Origin: GCA-2746795 sp963747345
GTDB taxonomy: Bacteria; Chloroflexota; Anaerolineae; Promineifilales; Promineifilaceae
Direction: 5' to 3'
NCBI GenBank assembly: GCA_963747345.1
Contig: CAVVFA010000009.1
Location: forward strand, 1-64,000
DNA: 64,000 nt
Shown: one piece after another, positions 36,959 to 46,756 of the stretch
Layout of the letters: each line of letters begins with the position of its first letter
How positions within the stretch are numbered: position 1 is the stretch's first letter
Made by a program: the position numbers and the translations under genes
Notes under the pieces: model-generated
Seen by the model: the letters and a program-made list of their open reading frames with translations, nothing else
Databases searched by the model: none
Told to the model about the DNA's origin: nothing

Positions 36959-36983
36959 AACGGTCGGCACCACCTTTCTGAAT

Positions 36984-37226
36984 CTACACCGCTTGAAGTT
37001 GTAGGCGAACTTTATACCCCAGTTGTTTGAGCATATGAGCCAAATCCTCCCATGAAAGTTCAAAGTTTTCAGCATCCGCCACACCTAACCGATAAATAAT
37101 CTCCGATTCAACGGGGTTTGCTTCAAAACCATTCGCAATCATTTCTTCGGCCCAGTCAACCAGCTCCTTTAAACTTATTTCACCTTCCAGATAGGCACTA
37201 ATCTGAGTCATCAATTGAGTTTTCAT
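36984..37226 (-). CDS. Small hypothetical protein, second gene of a two-gene cassette
   Basis: An 80-residue acidic protein, mostly helical (SAYLEGEISLKELVDWAEEMI, SEIIYRLGVADAENFELSWEDL) with a short basic tail. It resembles small immunity or antitoxin-like proteins in size and charge, but I recognise no defined family. Its ATG overlaps the stop of the upstream gene by four bases, so the two are coupled. Direct repeats flank the pair. Toxin-antitoxin or effector-immunity is possible, but this is only inference from layout. Confidence 0.55.
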   Translation of the reverse strand: MKTQLMTQISAYLEGEISLKELVDWAEEMIANGFEANPVESEIIYRLGVADAENFELSWEDLAHMLKQLGYKVRLQLQAV

Positions 37227-37459
37227 AATTTTAGATGTCCTTTATCAACAGGATACTTTTCGTGTATTTCTCGCAGTTCCCCGTTTCGGTCTCTAATTTC
37301 CTGCCAGAATCGCGTTGTGCTTTCTTCTTTGTCAACCTCTTTATAGTAAATGGCGAGCCATCCATGTTTACCTTGCACAACTTTCTTGTAAATTCTCCCT
37401 TCATTCTTCCGTTCAATCCACGAATCGAACTGCTTTTCATTTTGCTCACGAGTAGCCAT
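37223..37459 (-). CDS. Small hypothetical protein, first gene of a two-gene cassette
   Basis: A 78-residue basic protein: MATREQNEKQFDSWIERKN, GRIYKKVVQGKHGWLAIYYKEVD, and a REIHEKYPVDKGH ending. The conserved-looking HGWLAIYYKEVD and YPVDKGH segments suggest a compact beta-rich fold. I do not recognise the family. ATG 37459 is preferred over a start 15 bases upstream. It is translationally coupled to the acidic partner, the charge pattern (basic first, acidic second) being reminiscent of toxin-antitoxin pairs. Confidence 0.55.
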   Translation of the reverse strand: MATREQNEKQFDSWIERKNEGRIYKKVVQGKHGWLAIYYKEVDKEESTTRFWQEIRDRNGELREIHEKYPVDKGHLKL

Positions 37460-37554
37460 TTTCAAACCTACCACATAACATAAAGTTGTCTCTACATAGG
37501 CTGCACAAATTTAAACCAATATGCAACCCATATTTCCATATTGTTCAGTAAAAA

Positions 37555-37611
37555 GAATACAGTAGAAAACGGCCGTTGTCATCTGACGAATGTCCCCTAT
37601 CCTGCGCAAAT
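37555..37611. repeat. Direct repeat flanking the small-gene cassette, copy 2
   Basis: Begins GAATACAGTAGAAAACGGCC and ends GCGCAAAT. It is the partner of 36901-36958; see that entry. It lies between the cassette and the promoter of the ABC exporter. Confidence 0.75.
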
Positions 37612-37652
37612 GTGAGAAAAGTTAGATATGTGGATATTATATGTGCAATTAC

Positions 37653-37681
37653 TTGACAAATATAGTGCATTAACTTATACT
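37653..37681 (+). promoter_or_regulatory. Sigma-70-type promoter of the ABC exporter operon
   Basis: TTGACA at 37653-37658, a 17-base spacer, and TATACT at 37676-37681: a near-consensus promoter. It is 50 bp upstream of the ATPase start and reads toward it. Confidence 0.8.
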
Positions 37682-37731
37682 GCCATCACTTAGCAAAATA
37701 AATCGCAAAATTTAGATAAGGTGGCAATCAC

Positions 37732-38589
37732 ATGCTTTTCTTAAACCGAAACAAAGAACAACAACCCTTGACAACAAACGGGGAAAATAAAAACAGCAAT
37801 GCCATCGTCCAACTCAACAATGTCGTCAAAACATTTCCGGTTGGTGACAGCGAAATCACCATCCTGCACGGCATTTCCCTCGACATCAATCAAGGCGAAT
37901 TTGTCTCCATCGTCGGCCCCTCCGGCAATGGCAAATCAACCCTGCTCAACATGATCACCGGCATCGACCGCCCCACCAGTGGCAAAATCATCGTGACAGG
38001 TCAACCCGTGCATGACATGAGCGAAAACGAACTTGCCAAATGGCGCGGCCAGCAGGTCGGTATCATCTTCCAATTTTTTCAAATGCTGCCCTCCCTCAGT
38101 CTGGTGCAAAATGTGGTGCTGCCCATGGAATTTGCCGGACTCTACAAACGATCTGAACGGCAGCAGCGTGCCATGCACTTATTAGAAATGGTCGATCTGG
38201 CCGATCAGGCGCACAAATTGCCATCGATGGTTTCTGGCGGTCAGCAACAACGCGCCGCTATCGCCCGCGCCTTAGCCACAGACCCGCCCCTGCTCATCGC
38301 TGATGAACCGACGGGTAACCTTGACATGAAAACCGCCAGTCAAGTCTTTGACATTTTCTTGAAGCTGGTGGAAGAACAGGGCAAAACGATGATCATGGTG
38401 ACACACGATGCCCATCTGGCCGACCGTGTGCCGCGTCAGATTGAAATTGTCAACGGCATCATCGCTAATGATCACCGTCAAGCGGCCAAACCTGTTTTGA
38501 CACCACACTTCAAGAATGGTGTCACGGCTCCGTCAGTAAACGGCCGTTATATCCCCAACACCACACCAGTCATCGTCGGAGTTGGTTGA
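37732..38589 (+). CDS. ABC exporter ATPase (MacB/LolD type)
   Basis: A 285-residue ATPase. Walker A is GPSGNGKST, the Q-loop lies in GIIFQFFQMLPSL, the signature is VSGGQQQRAAIARALA, Walker B is LLIADEPTGNLD and the switch His is in VTHDAHLA. The FFQMLPSLS loop and DEPTGNLD are typical of the MacB/LolD/FtsE group, which drive mechanotransmission rather than import. It has extra tails of about 25 residues at each end. The permease gene follows after a hairpin repeat, and the promoter at 37653 precedes it. Confidence 0.9.
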   Translation: MLFLNRNKEQQPLTTNGENKNSNAIVQLNNVVKTFPVGDSEITILHGISLDINQGEFVSIVGPSGNGKSTLLNMITGIDRPTSGKIIVTGQPVHDMSENELAKWRGQQVGIIFQFFQMLPSLSLVQNVVLPMEFAGLYKRSERQQRAMHLLEMVDLADQAHKLPSMVSGGQQQRAAIARALATDPPLLIADEPTGNLDMKTASQVFDIFLKLVEEQGKTMIMVTHDAHLADRVPRQIEIVNGIIANDHRQAAKPVLTPHFKNGVTAPSVNGRYIPNTTPVIVGVG

Positions 38590-38622
38590 GCCTGTCGAAA
38601 CCAACGGCCTTCGACAAGCTCA
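38587..38622. repeat. Hairpin of the GAGCCTGTCGAA family between exporter genes
   Basis: TGAGCCTGTCGAA and TTCGACAAGCTCA pair with one mismatch around a 10-base loop. It overlaps the ATPase stop, and could tune expression of the permease. Confidence 0.75.
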
Positions 38623-38663
38623 GGCCTCATCGGTTTAATCAAGACAAAGGGAGCAAAGAAAAC

Positions 38664-41069
38664 ATGTTTACACTACTACAAAAAGTCTGGTTCGATTTAT
38701 GGCAAGACAAATCCCGCACCTTGCAAGTGGTGCTGGTCATCGCGCTGGGTGCCATTGGCATTGGCCTCGTCATCGGCGGCCGCAATCTCATCTCCACCTC
38801 CGTGTTAGAAGGCTGGAAAACCGCCGAACCATCCCACATCAAACTGAGCGTCACCCCGTCCTTGACCACGGCCGAAATCGAACGGCTAGAGCGCATTGAA
38901 GGTGTCGCCCAGGCTGAAGGATTGATGTCGGCTCCTGTTGAATGGCGCTTCCCTGGGGATGAAGAATGGCAAACGGGTCAGCTAAACGGCCGTGACAATT
39001 ACACCGAACAAAAAATGGCGCTTGATGGGCTGGTAAGCGGTCAATGGCCGGCTCGTAATACCGTGGGCATCGGCCAAATTTCTGTGGGCGTGGATCAAGT
39101 TTTTGAAGGCGATACCGTTGAAATGCGCTTCGGCGAAACCGTGCGCACCTTTGATGTTGTCGGCACGATAGACCCCGTTGGCCCCACCCCTGTCTTTCAA
39201 GACACCTTCTATGCCGACGCCCGCACGTTCACCCGTCTGACTGGCATTGACACCTACAATCTCGTGCAAATGCGCGATACCTCGTTCACACAAGCGGCGG
39301 CTGAAGCCACCGACCTGCGCATTCAAGACTACTTTGAAGAAATCGGGGTCGATTCAGTGGGCGTGCTCTTCCCCTTCCAAGAACGCATCACACCACCTGA
39401 TGTGCCACCCGGTGAAGCGATTTTGAACGGACTTTTCCTGCTGCTCGGTTTGCTTGGGGGCATCGTCGTCATCTTGGGCATATTTCTGGTGTACAACAGC
39501 ATCAGCGCCATTGTCTCCCAACAAGTGAACCAGATTGGCGTCATGAAAGCCATTGGCGCTGATTCGCGGCAAGTGGTGTGGAGTTACTTGCTCCTGGTCT
39601 TAAGCTACGGCGTGATGGCCGCCCTCATTTCTATTCCGATTGGCGCGGCGGCGGCCACGGGGTTGCAGCGCTTCTTTGCCAACTTCTTAAACCTGGAAGT
39701 TTTCACCATTCGCGTAGACCCAACGGCCGTTTACGTACAAATCGCCATCGCCATCATCGCCCCCATGTTGGCAGCACTCATTCCGCTGCGGGCTGGCATG
39801 AAGATCACCGTGCGCGAAGCCATCAGCACCTTCGGCATTACCGGTTCAGTGGGTTTCATCGACCTCGCCATCACCAAACTGAGCCGCGTCCCTTACGCCA
39901 TCATCCTAACCATCGGCAATACTTTCCGTAATCGCCGCCGTGTGCTGATTATTGAAATCGCCCTCATCGTTTCCGGTGCTATTTTTATGATGGTGGTCGG
40001 TCTGAAAGATGCCACGGAATTCACTTTTGGCAGCAAACTGCTTGATGTACACAACTATCAGGTAACACTCTCTTTGGAAAACGCAGAACGCACTCAGTCA
40101 TTAAAGACGATTGCGGAAAGTGTTGAGGGGGTAACGGCCGTTGACACCTGGCTGGTACTGCCTGCCAGCGCCCGTCCCGTCACCCAACTTGAGAAAGAAG
40201 TCACAGACGCCCGTCTGACGGTCTTCGGCCAAGACCCAGAAACGGATTTCTACCGCCCCCTCATGGAAGAAGGGCGCTGGCTGCTGCCAACTGATACCAA
40301 CGCGGCTGTCGTCAGCCAGTTGATTGCCGGGCAGCAAGGCTGGCAGGTGGGAGATGAGATTACAGTGGAGGGGGGAAACGGCCGTTCCTTCAATGCAGCA
40401 ATCGTGGGCATCCATTTTGACCCAGCCACCAACACCTCCATCCATTTGCCGCTGGCAACCGTTCAGCAAGAATGGCGCTACGCGGGTCTCGCCAACACCG
40501 TTTGGGTGCAAACGGCCGATCAATCAGCCGCCGCGCAGTTAGTCATGGCGAACGAACTGTCTACCCTTCTCAAACAGCAAGGTATCGGCGTGCGCAGTGG
40601 CAGCACGTTTGGCGATACGACCATCGCCGAAATCAGTGCCAACGCCACTGAAAGCTTCGATATTATTCTAAACTTGCTGGCTGTGATGGCCGTTGTCATC
40701 GCTCTGGTGGGTGGCGTTGGTCTGAGTGGTATTCTCTCGTTGAGTGTGTTGGAACGTCGCCGCGAAATCGGCGTAATGCGGGCCATTGGCGCTTCTTCCT
40801 GGCAAGTGACGCGGCTGTTCATTGGCGAAGGCATTTTGCTGGGGCTAATTAGCTGGTTGATTGCGCTCCCTTTGAGCATCCCTATTGCCTATTTGTTCTC
40901 CACCCGCGCCCTCTCGTTTGCGCTAAATCAGCAGTTGGTCTACCAATTCACCCCCGCTGGGGCGATCAACTGGCTTGTCATCATCACGGTTCTGGCAATT
41001 ATCGCCAGCGCTTTGCCTGCCCGTGGTGCTGCTCGCATCAGCGTGCGCGAAAGCTTGGCTTATTCTTAA
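38664..41069 (+). CDS. ABC exporter permease (MacB/FtsX type), fused two-half protein
   Basis: An 801-residue membrane protein. The first transmembrane helix (VVLVIALGAIGIGLVIGG) is followed by a large extracytoplasmic MacB_PCD-like domain. Three helices with an FtsX signature follow (NGLFLLLGLLGGIVVILG; VNQIGVMKAIGADSRQVV). Then the pattern repeats: another helix (IIEIALIVSGAIFMMVVG), a second periplasmic domain, and a final FtsX set (ERRREIGVMRAIGASSWQVT). It is thus a fusion of two half-permeases, as in LolCE-like exporters of Gram-positives and Chloroflexota. The substrate may be a lipoprotein, peptide or drug. ATG 38664 follows the ribosome site AAAGGGAG. Confidence 0.88.
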   Translation: MFTLLQKVWFDLWQDKSRTLQVVLVIALGAIGIGLVIGGRNLISTSVLEGWKTAEPSHIKLSVTPSLTTAEIERLERIEGVAQAEGLMSAPVEWRFPGDEEWQTGQLNGRDNYTEQKMALDGLVSGQWPARNTVGIGQISVGVDQVFEGDTVEMRFGETVRTFDVVGTIDPVGPTPVFQDTFYADARTFTRLTGIDTYNLVQMRDTSFTQAAAEATDLRIQDYFEEIGVDSVGVLFPFQERITPPDVPPGEAILNGLFLLLGLLGGIVVILGIFLVYNSISAIVSQQVNQIGVMKAIGADSRQVVWSYLLLVLSYGVMAALISIPIGAAAATGLQRFFANFLNLEVFTIRVDPTAVYVQIAIAIIAPMLAALIPLRAGMKITVREAISTFGITGSVGFIDLAITKLSRVPYAIILTIGNTFRNRRRVLIIEIALIVSGAIFMMVVGLKDATEFTFGSKLLDVHNYQVTLSLENAERTQSLKTIAESVEGVTAVDTWLVLPASARPVTQLEKEVTDARLTVFGQDPETDFYRPLMEEGRWLLPTDTNAAVVSQLIAGQQGWQVGDEITVEGGNGRSFNAAIVGIHFDPATNTSIHLPLATVQQEWRYAGLANTVWVQTADQSAAAQLVMANELSTLLKQQGIGVRSGSTFGDTTIAEISANATESFDIILNLLAVMAVVIALVGGVGLSGILSLSVLERRREIGVMRAIGASSWQVTRLFIGEGILLGLISWLIALPLSIPIAYLFSTRALSFALNQQLVYQFTPAGAINWLVIITVLAIIASALPARGAARISVRESLAYS

Positions 41070-41076
41070 TCAACTC

Positions 41077-41092
41077 TGTAGCCGCGGCTACA
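41077..41092. terminator. Perfect palindrome TGTAGCCGCGGCTACA between convergent genes
   Basis: A 16-bp perfect palindrome 8 bp after the permease stop and 40 bp before the end of the opposing LacI gene. A weak A-run follows (CTCAAAAAAT). It may terminate both transcripts. Confidence 0.55.
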
Positions 41093-41131
41093 CTCAAAAA
41101 ATTATAGAATGAACCATGCCCTCGCTTGCTT

Positions 41132-42184
41132 CTATTTTGCTCCGCAAGACTCGCGTACAATCAATTTGACTGGCAATAGCATGGATACAAGTGGCATATC
41201 TGGCTGCTTTGTGCGATTGATAAGCATTTCCACAGCCATTTGCCCTAAATCTGTTTGGGGGACATCAACGGTAGTCAAGGCCGGTATAGTGAATTCGGCT
41301 ATAGGAATGTTATCGACACTGGTTAACGCAATATCTTTGGGGACCTGGATGCCCTGATCCGTAAAGGCTTTTATCAAACCAATGGCAACTTCATCACAAC
41401 CGGCGACGATGGCTGTGGGAAGGGATATTTGCGCCAGAACTTGTTCTGCCATCTCATAGCTCGCTACCATATTGGCGCGTGGTGTTACATGATAGATTGA
41501 AGTGGGAATTTCGTTTTCCAGGCAAGCTTGACGGTAGCCCATCACCCGATTATCTTCCTGGCCGACGTAGGTGATCGTCTTATGCCCCAGTTCGATTAAA
41601 TGGCGTGTGGCTTTGTATGTGGCTTCTGATCGATTGAAGTTGATGGCAGGAATATCTTCCCACTCCCATTCTATACAGACTGTGTTTTTGATGCGTGCTT
41701 GAATCTGACGAATAAGTTGTCTATCTGCTTCACTCTCTATGACTTGATCCAACGACATGAGCAATAAACCCGATATTTCTTCTTCATGAACGAGTTCGTT
41801 GAACAAAACGGGGTTGCGCAGTTCGTCAAAGAAACGGATGAAGCGGATGTGGCAGTTATGGGCATGGGCAGTTTGATGAATCCCTGCCAGAATGCTGCCG
41901 TAATACGGCCGTCTCAGCATGGAGGGGTCTGTGAGAACCAAACCGAATTGTTTGTCTACTACCGAATCGCCCTGCTCCCGCATCAGGTTTTGCGCATGTT
42001 TATTGGGGCGATACCCCAATTCTTCAATGGCTTTCAGTACGCGCTCTCTGGTTTCGGGCGCAACGTGACGCGGCCCATTGTTGACGACGTAAGAAACGAC
42101 ACCTCTGGTAACACCGGCTCGACGGGCAACATCTTCTTGTGTTACTTTTCCGTTTGCTGTCAACTTTCCGTTATTGTCTGCCAT
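41132..42184 (-). CDS. LacI-family regulator of the galactan locus
   Basis: A 350-residue LacI regulator: helix-turn-helix VTQEDVARRAGVTRGVVSYVV near residue 14, hinge helix ETRERVLKAIEELGYRPN, then a periplasmic-binding-like sugar sensor ending with a C-terminal LIVRESCGAK. It follows the GH42 gene by about 38 bp on the same strand, so it is likely the last gene of the operon. It is analogous in position to GanR-type regulators. The TCAACGCGCGTTGA palindromes at 48139 and 50066 are the most likely operators, since they have the usual size and central CG of LacI sites. Inducer presumably a galacto-oligosaccharide. Confidence 0.88.
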   Translation of the reverse strand: MADNNGKLTANGKVTQEDVARRAGVTRGVVSYVVNNGPRHVAPETRERVLKAIEELGYRPNKHAQNLMREQGDSVVDKQFGLVLTDPSMLRRPYYGSILAGIHQTAHAHNCHIRFIRFFDELRNPVLFNELVHEEEISGLLLMSLDQVIESEADRQLIRQIQARIKNTVCIEWEWEDIPAINFNRSEATYKATRHLIELGHKTITYVGQEDNRVMGYRQACLENEIPTSIYHVTPRANMVASYEMAEQVLAQISLPTAIVAGCDEVAIGLIKAFTDQGIQVPKDIALTSVDNIPIAEFTIPALTTVDVPQTDLGQMAVEMLINRTKQPDMPLVSMLLPVKLIVRESCGAK

Positions 42185-42222
42185 AGGTCTTGAATGATAG
42201 TTTCTGTTTATTGATTGTCAAA

Positions 42223-44267
42223 TCAATTGGTTGGCTGTCTGAGAATTTGAAGACTGTAAGCTGGTAATATGATTTTACGGTCAACTTTTTGTCCTGAAAC
42301 CATATCTGTGGTGTCTGATTCATCTAGTTGAATGTGGACTTCTGTAGCGTTGAAGTTTTGTAGAAAGATGAACTTTTCGGTTTTTGTCGTACGAATTTGG
42401 GCGGTGGTGCCGTGCGGCAGGGGGTGGGTAACGGCCGTTTCCACTCCCAACTCATCACCTAATCCCCTATAAAACTCTGCCAAGAAATTCATCATCTTGC
42501 CGGCCAGCCAGATAATATGCCTGTCCCGCCCCGAACTGATTCACGGTGATGGCTGGTGAGCCTGCATAAAAATCTTGCTCATACACAGCCACCACTTCCG
42601 CGCCATTCAAATGCACAATATCTGCGTATTGTTTGACCGGATAACTTGTGGCTGAGAAAGTGCCTTTCACGGGCTGAATTGATTGTGGATGGTGGTCAAA
42701 TAAAACGTCCGTCTCTTCCACCCAAATGCCGAGTAACGCTTTTAACGGTCCTGGTGCGCCGCCTAAAAAGACCAGATCGCTCTGATCCACAAGACCCGTC
42801 AGATAGGTGGTGACGAGCGTGCCGCCAGCCTGTACAAAGGCGCTTAATTTTTCGGCGACACCTGGCAGCAGCATGTACAACATGGGCGCAATAACGAGCT
42901 TGTAAGCGGACAAATCGGCGAAGGTGCTGTTGATGATGTCTACGGTGATGCCTTGCTGCCAAAACGGCCGATAATGAGCCATGCACCGTTCCTGATAATT
43001 TTTGTCTGCGCTGCGCGGCAGTTCCGCCAGGTTCAGTGCCCATTCGTTTTGAAAATCGTAGATGAGTGCCACTTCGGCGTGGTTGATGGAGGGTACGATG
43101 TCGTCTAGTTGAGCAAGCAGGTTGCCAACGGCCGTTACCTCTTGAAATGTTCTGGTCTGTTCATGTCCGGCATGGCTGACCACCGCCCCATGAAATTTTT
43201 CTGATCCGCCGCGACTTTGCCGCCATTGAAAATATTGCACGCTGTTAGAGCCATGCGCCACGGCTTGCAGCGAGGCTAACTGGTGTAATCCAGGTCGTTT
43301 GGGGCGACTAATGCCCTGCCAGTTGGTCACACTCGGCGTCGATTCCATCAGGAGAAACGGCCGTTGTTTGAAAGAGCGATGCAAATCATGATAGAAAGCC
43401 GTTTCCACCGCCACGCTCACATCATCCATCTCACCATGCCAACGCGGGTAACTGTCCCAGGAAATCACATCCACATGCGGCGCAAACGCCCAATAATCCA
43501 GCCCCACATCCGGGCGCATAAAATTTGTGGTAATAGGCACATCAGGCGTGATCTCCCGTAATGGTTTGACTTCTTCCTGATAAAAACCGAGAACCTGATC
43601 ACTGACAAAGCGTATCCAATCAAGCATCAAGCCCATGCATAGAGGGATCAGTCGGTTCAATTTGAGACCAATCCGTATAACGATGGCTCCAAAACGTCGT
43701 CCACCACGCCTGATTCAACGCCTCCAAAGAGCCATATCGTGCTTGCAGCCACTGCCGGAACGCCTCAAGACACAAATCACAGCGGCAGTTGTAATTGCCA
43801 TACTCATTGGAAACATGCCACATCACCAAAGCTGGATGATCTTGATAGCGCTCTGCCAGCAGCGTATTGATTTGCCTTACTTTTTGGCGATAAATTGGAG
43901 ACGTTGGGCAATGATTGTGGCGCAGTTGATGGGGTTGCCGGTTGCCATGTTCATCCACCAATCTGATTTCAGGATAGGTCTGAGACATCCACGCGGGTCT
44001 AGCACCACTTGGCGTCGCTAAAATGGCACCCATGTTGTTTTCAGCCAGCCGATCCATCAGCCCATCTAACCAATCAAACTGATAATCTCCTTCAACTGGT
44101 TCCAGCACTGACCATGAAAAGATACCGACGCTCATCACATTGCACTTTGCCAATTTCATCAATTGGAAATCTTGCGCCAAAATATCAGGATAAGCGAGCC
44201 ATTGTTCGTAGTTGTAATCTGCGCCATGCAGCAAAGAAGTTTGTTTACTATTCACAGATGAACCCAT
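42223..44267 (-). pseudogene. ganA: GH42 beta-galactosidase, two frameshifts
   Basis: Repaired length is about 680 residues. The GH42 start is HGADYNYEQW. The acid/base Glu is Glu155 in WHVSNEYGN, and the nucleophile Glu is in FLLMESTPS. The four-Cys zinc site of the family is visible (HNHC at about 120 and NYNCRCDLC at 161-166). The family removes terminal galactose from galacto-oligosaccharides; with no signal peptide it acts in the cytoplasm on imported sugars. Indels are near 43640 (after MHGL) and about 42480. Its ATG overlaps the TAA of the permease gene (TAATG), so expression is coupled. Named by analogy with the B. subtilis gan operon. Confidence 0.88.
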
Positions 44268-45148
44268 TACCCTTTCACAGAACCGGCCGTTAAGCCGCCA
44301 ATGACATACTTTTGCAGCGGCAAATAAATCAACACAATCGGCAGGGCAGCCATCACGGCTCCGGCCGTAATAATGCCCCAATCCTGGTCAAAACGATCCG
44401 TCTGGAACAACAGCAGCCCTACCATCACCGTTAACTTGTCGGAGCTTTTCAACAAAACCCGGGCAATAATGAAATCGCCGTAAATGGCAAAAAATGAAAG
44501 CACGCCAACCGTCACCACAATAGGCAGAATCATCGGGAAAATAATGCGCCAAAAAAGCTGCCAATGTGTCGCACCGTCCATCAAAGCAGACTCATCTACT
44601 TCCATGGGAATGGTGTCAATATACGCCTTCATCAACAGCACATTGATGCCCATCGCTCCGGCAACATAGATAAAAATCAAGCCGCCGTGTGTATTAAAAC
44701 CAATAGCCGGAATGTAGGTGCCTATTTGCTGCATCATGGCAAAGAGCGCCACAATCGCCAGAATCGCAGGGAAAACATTCAAAAGCAGAATGCCGGTCAT
44801 CATATGACGGCGACCCGAAAAGCGAAAGCGCGAGAGCGCATAGGCGGTGATGCAGGAGATGAAAACAATAAACGTGACAGAAATAGTCGCAATCTTCAAA
44901 GAATTCATCAACCACGTGGTATACGGGAAGAAATCATGAGTTAACAATTCTTGATAGTTAATCAGGCTGGCATGTTGAGGAAACAGGCGCGTCCCAGTTA
45001 AAGATTTTGCCGGATTGAGTGAGGCAGACACTATCCAAATGACCGGAAATACGGCAAATACCATGAGTAAGAAGGCCAAGGCATACTTCAATAGCTGCCT
45101 GATATGTCGTCTGTTTCTATAAGAAATTCGGGGTCGGTGAGTAGTCAT
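44267..45148 (-). CDS. ganQ: Sugar ABC permease, MalG type
   Basis: A 293-residue inner-membrane permease with six helices. The binding-protein-dependent EAA loop is SALMDGATHWQLFWRIIFPMILP. The N-terminal VFPVIWIVSASLNPAKSL and the LNVFPAILAIVALFAMMQQIG helix are MalG/GanQ-like. The start at 45148 is two bases past the MalF-type gene stop and carries an AGGAAGC ribosome site; an earlier frame start would add unrelated residues. With ganP and ganS it would import galacto-oligosaccharides. No ATPase of the MsmX type lies in the locus; such systems usually share one encoded elsewhere. Confidence 0.9.
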   Translation of the reverse strand: MTTHRPRISYRNRRHIRQLLKYALAFLLMVFAVFPVIWIVSASLNPAKSLTGTRLFPQHASLINYQELLTHDFFPYTTWLMNSLKIATISVTFIVFISCITAYALSRFRFSGRRHMMTGILLLNVFPAILAIVALFAMMQQIGTYIPAIGFNTHGGLIFIYVAGAMGINVLLMKAYIDTIPMEVDESALMDGATHWQLFWRIIFPMILPIVVTVGVLSFFAIYGDFIIARVLLKSSDKLTVMVGLLLFQTDRFDQDWGIITAGAVMAALPIVLIYLPLQKYVIGGLTAGSVKG

Positions 45149-45149
45149 A

Positions 45150-46691
45150 TCAAGCTTCCTTAAATGCACCTGAAACGCGCACTTGAAGTATCGTGAGTAG
45201 GCCGATAAAGAGGAACAATACAATCGAAATCGCCGCCGCCAGTCCATAATCGGTTGTGCCAGAGGTGACAAAGGCGAGCTTATACACAAACGAAATCAAA
45301 ATATCGGTGTGGCCTATGGGGATAACTGTGTTTGCCATCGGCGGATTGCCAAAATTGAAAATGTAAACCAGATTGAAATTGTTGAAATTAAAGGTGAATG
45401 AGGCAATAAGCAGTGGACTGAGAATACGCAGCAATAAGGGCAAGGTGATGTGCCTGAGTGCTTGCCAGAAAGAGGCTCCGTCTACAGTAGCTGCCTGGTT
45501 TATCTCTTCCGGGATAGCTCGCAAAGCACCGGCCGTAATCACAAAAAAGTAAGGGTATGACAGCCATACATTGATCAGTACCAGAGCTACTTTGGCCCAG
45601 AACGGGTCTAAAAACCAGGCAGGCCCTGTGCCGAACATCGATTCCAACAGCTTGCTCAAAAAACCTAAATCGGGATTGAGAAGAGCCCGCCAAATCAAAA
45701 CAGAAACCAAAACCGGAATGGTGTATGGGATGATGAGCAGCGTGCGGATGACTCGTTTGCCAGCCAAATCTTCAAAGAGCAAAGCAATAGCCAAGCCCAC
45801 AGCAAAGCTAAAAAACACCGAGAAAAAGGCAAAGGTGAAGTTCCATAAGAGCATACTCAGCATGGGACCGCGCAGTGCTTCGTTGGCTAAAAAACGTACA
45901 AAGTTACGTGTGCCAATGGACTTCATGTAGCCTGGGGTGAGGGTGTCGCCCGCTTCACTGGTAAACGTGCCATCAATATCTGTGTAAACAACCCCTGTTT
46001 CCAGATTGGTGACGGTATCATTTGCAGTATCATAGGCATAGATGGGAACGAGGTTGGCAGCTTCTTGCAAGGAACGAATACGCACCGTATTTTCATCGGA
46101 ACCAAAGTCTATTTGGCCTAATTCGTTGATGATGGGCACGATGTCCCGCTTGGTTAGTTTTTGGTAGGCGTCTAGTTGGGTAGGGAAGCCATCTTCGTCC
46201 AGCGTGTAGTTTGCGGGGGAAACGGCCGTTACCTCCTCCCCCGGTTTCGCTACATAAGACGTCCCATCTTCAGCCACCAACCATAAAGCATACTCGCCTT
46301 CAGCCGCTTCATAGGCTGCCCAGCTATACGACTCGCCGCCTTCTGGCAGATACCGCGTATCTTCTAACCGTTGAATCGCTTGCTGTTTGGACAGGATATG
46401 TCCATCCCCCATATTCGTAAAGGCAGTATAAAACGTGTAAAAGATGGGATACAGCGTGAACAGCATCGCCAGGGCAATACCCACTGCCAGCCAGCGCATC
46501 GGCGTAAATCGACGGCGCAAATAAACCAGACAGAGAAAAATAAGTATGGCACTGACCATGATCCCCATCGGATAATTGCCATCTCTAAAGAGCTGCGTGA
46601 CAAACCACAAGCCGCCAGCAGCGACGATGCCAATTAAGAGGAGATTCAGTAAATAGGCTGGAGTCGAAAGACGCGGTGTCTGTGCGTTCAT
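45150..46691 (-). CDS. ganP: Sugar ABC permease, MalF type
   Basis: A 513-residue permease. Two or three N-terminal helices and a large periplasmic loop (about residues 95-270) precede the core, as in MalF with its P2 loop. The core has the EAA motif EEINQAATVDGASFWQALRHITLPLL and final helices. The loop between helices includes an unusual acidic region (EGGESYSWAAYEAAEGEYALW) with repeated GDT-like strands, which may contact the binding protein. The ganS stop is 65 bp upstream across a strong hairpin, which typically keeps permease levels lower than those of the binding protein. Confidence 0.9.
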   Translation of the reverse strand: MNAQTPRLSTPAYLLNLLLIGIVAAGGLWFVTQLFRDGNYPMGIMVSAILIFLCLVYLRRRFTPMRWLAVGIALAMLFTLYPIFYTFYTAFTNMGDGHILSKQQAIQRLEDTRYLPEGGESYSWAAYEAAEGEYALWLVAEDGTSYVAKPGEEVTAVSPANYTLDEDGFPTQLDAYQKLTKRDIVPIINELGQIDFGSDENTVRIRSLQEAANLVPIYAYDTANDTVTNLETGVVYTDIDGTFTSEAGDTLTPGYMKSIGTRNFVRFLANEALRGPMLSMLLWNFTFAFFSVFFSFAVGLAIALLFEDLAGKRVIRTLLIIPYTIPVLVSVLIWRALLNPDLGFLSKLLESMFGTGPAWFLDPFWAKVALVLINVWLSYPYFFVITAGALRAIPEEINQAATVDGASFWQALRHITLPLLLRILSPLLIASFTFNFNNFNLVYIFNFGNPPMANTVIPIGHTDILISFVYKLAFVTSGTTDYGLAAAISIVLFLFIGLLTILQVRVSGAFKEA

Positions 46692-46712
46692 AAGAAGTTT
46701 GGGAAGGGCTGA

Positions 46713-46740
46713 GTAGGGTCAAGGCGTGCCTTGACCCTAC
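46713..46740 (-). promoter_or_regulatory. Intercistronic hairpin between ganS and ganP
   Basis: GTAGGGTCAAGGC and GCCTTGACCCTAC form 13 perfect pairs around a 2-base loop, with no T-run. Its position between binding-protein and permease genes is where mRNA-stabilising or attenuating hairpins commonly lie. Confidence 0.75.
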
Positions 46741-46756
46741 AACACAAGAGATAAAT

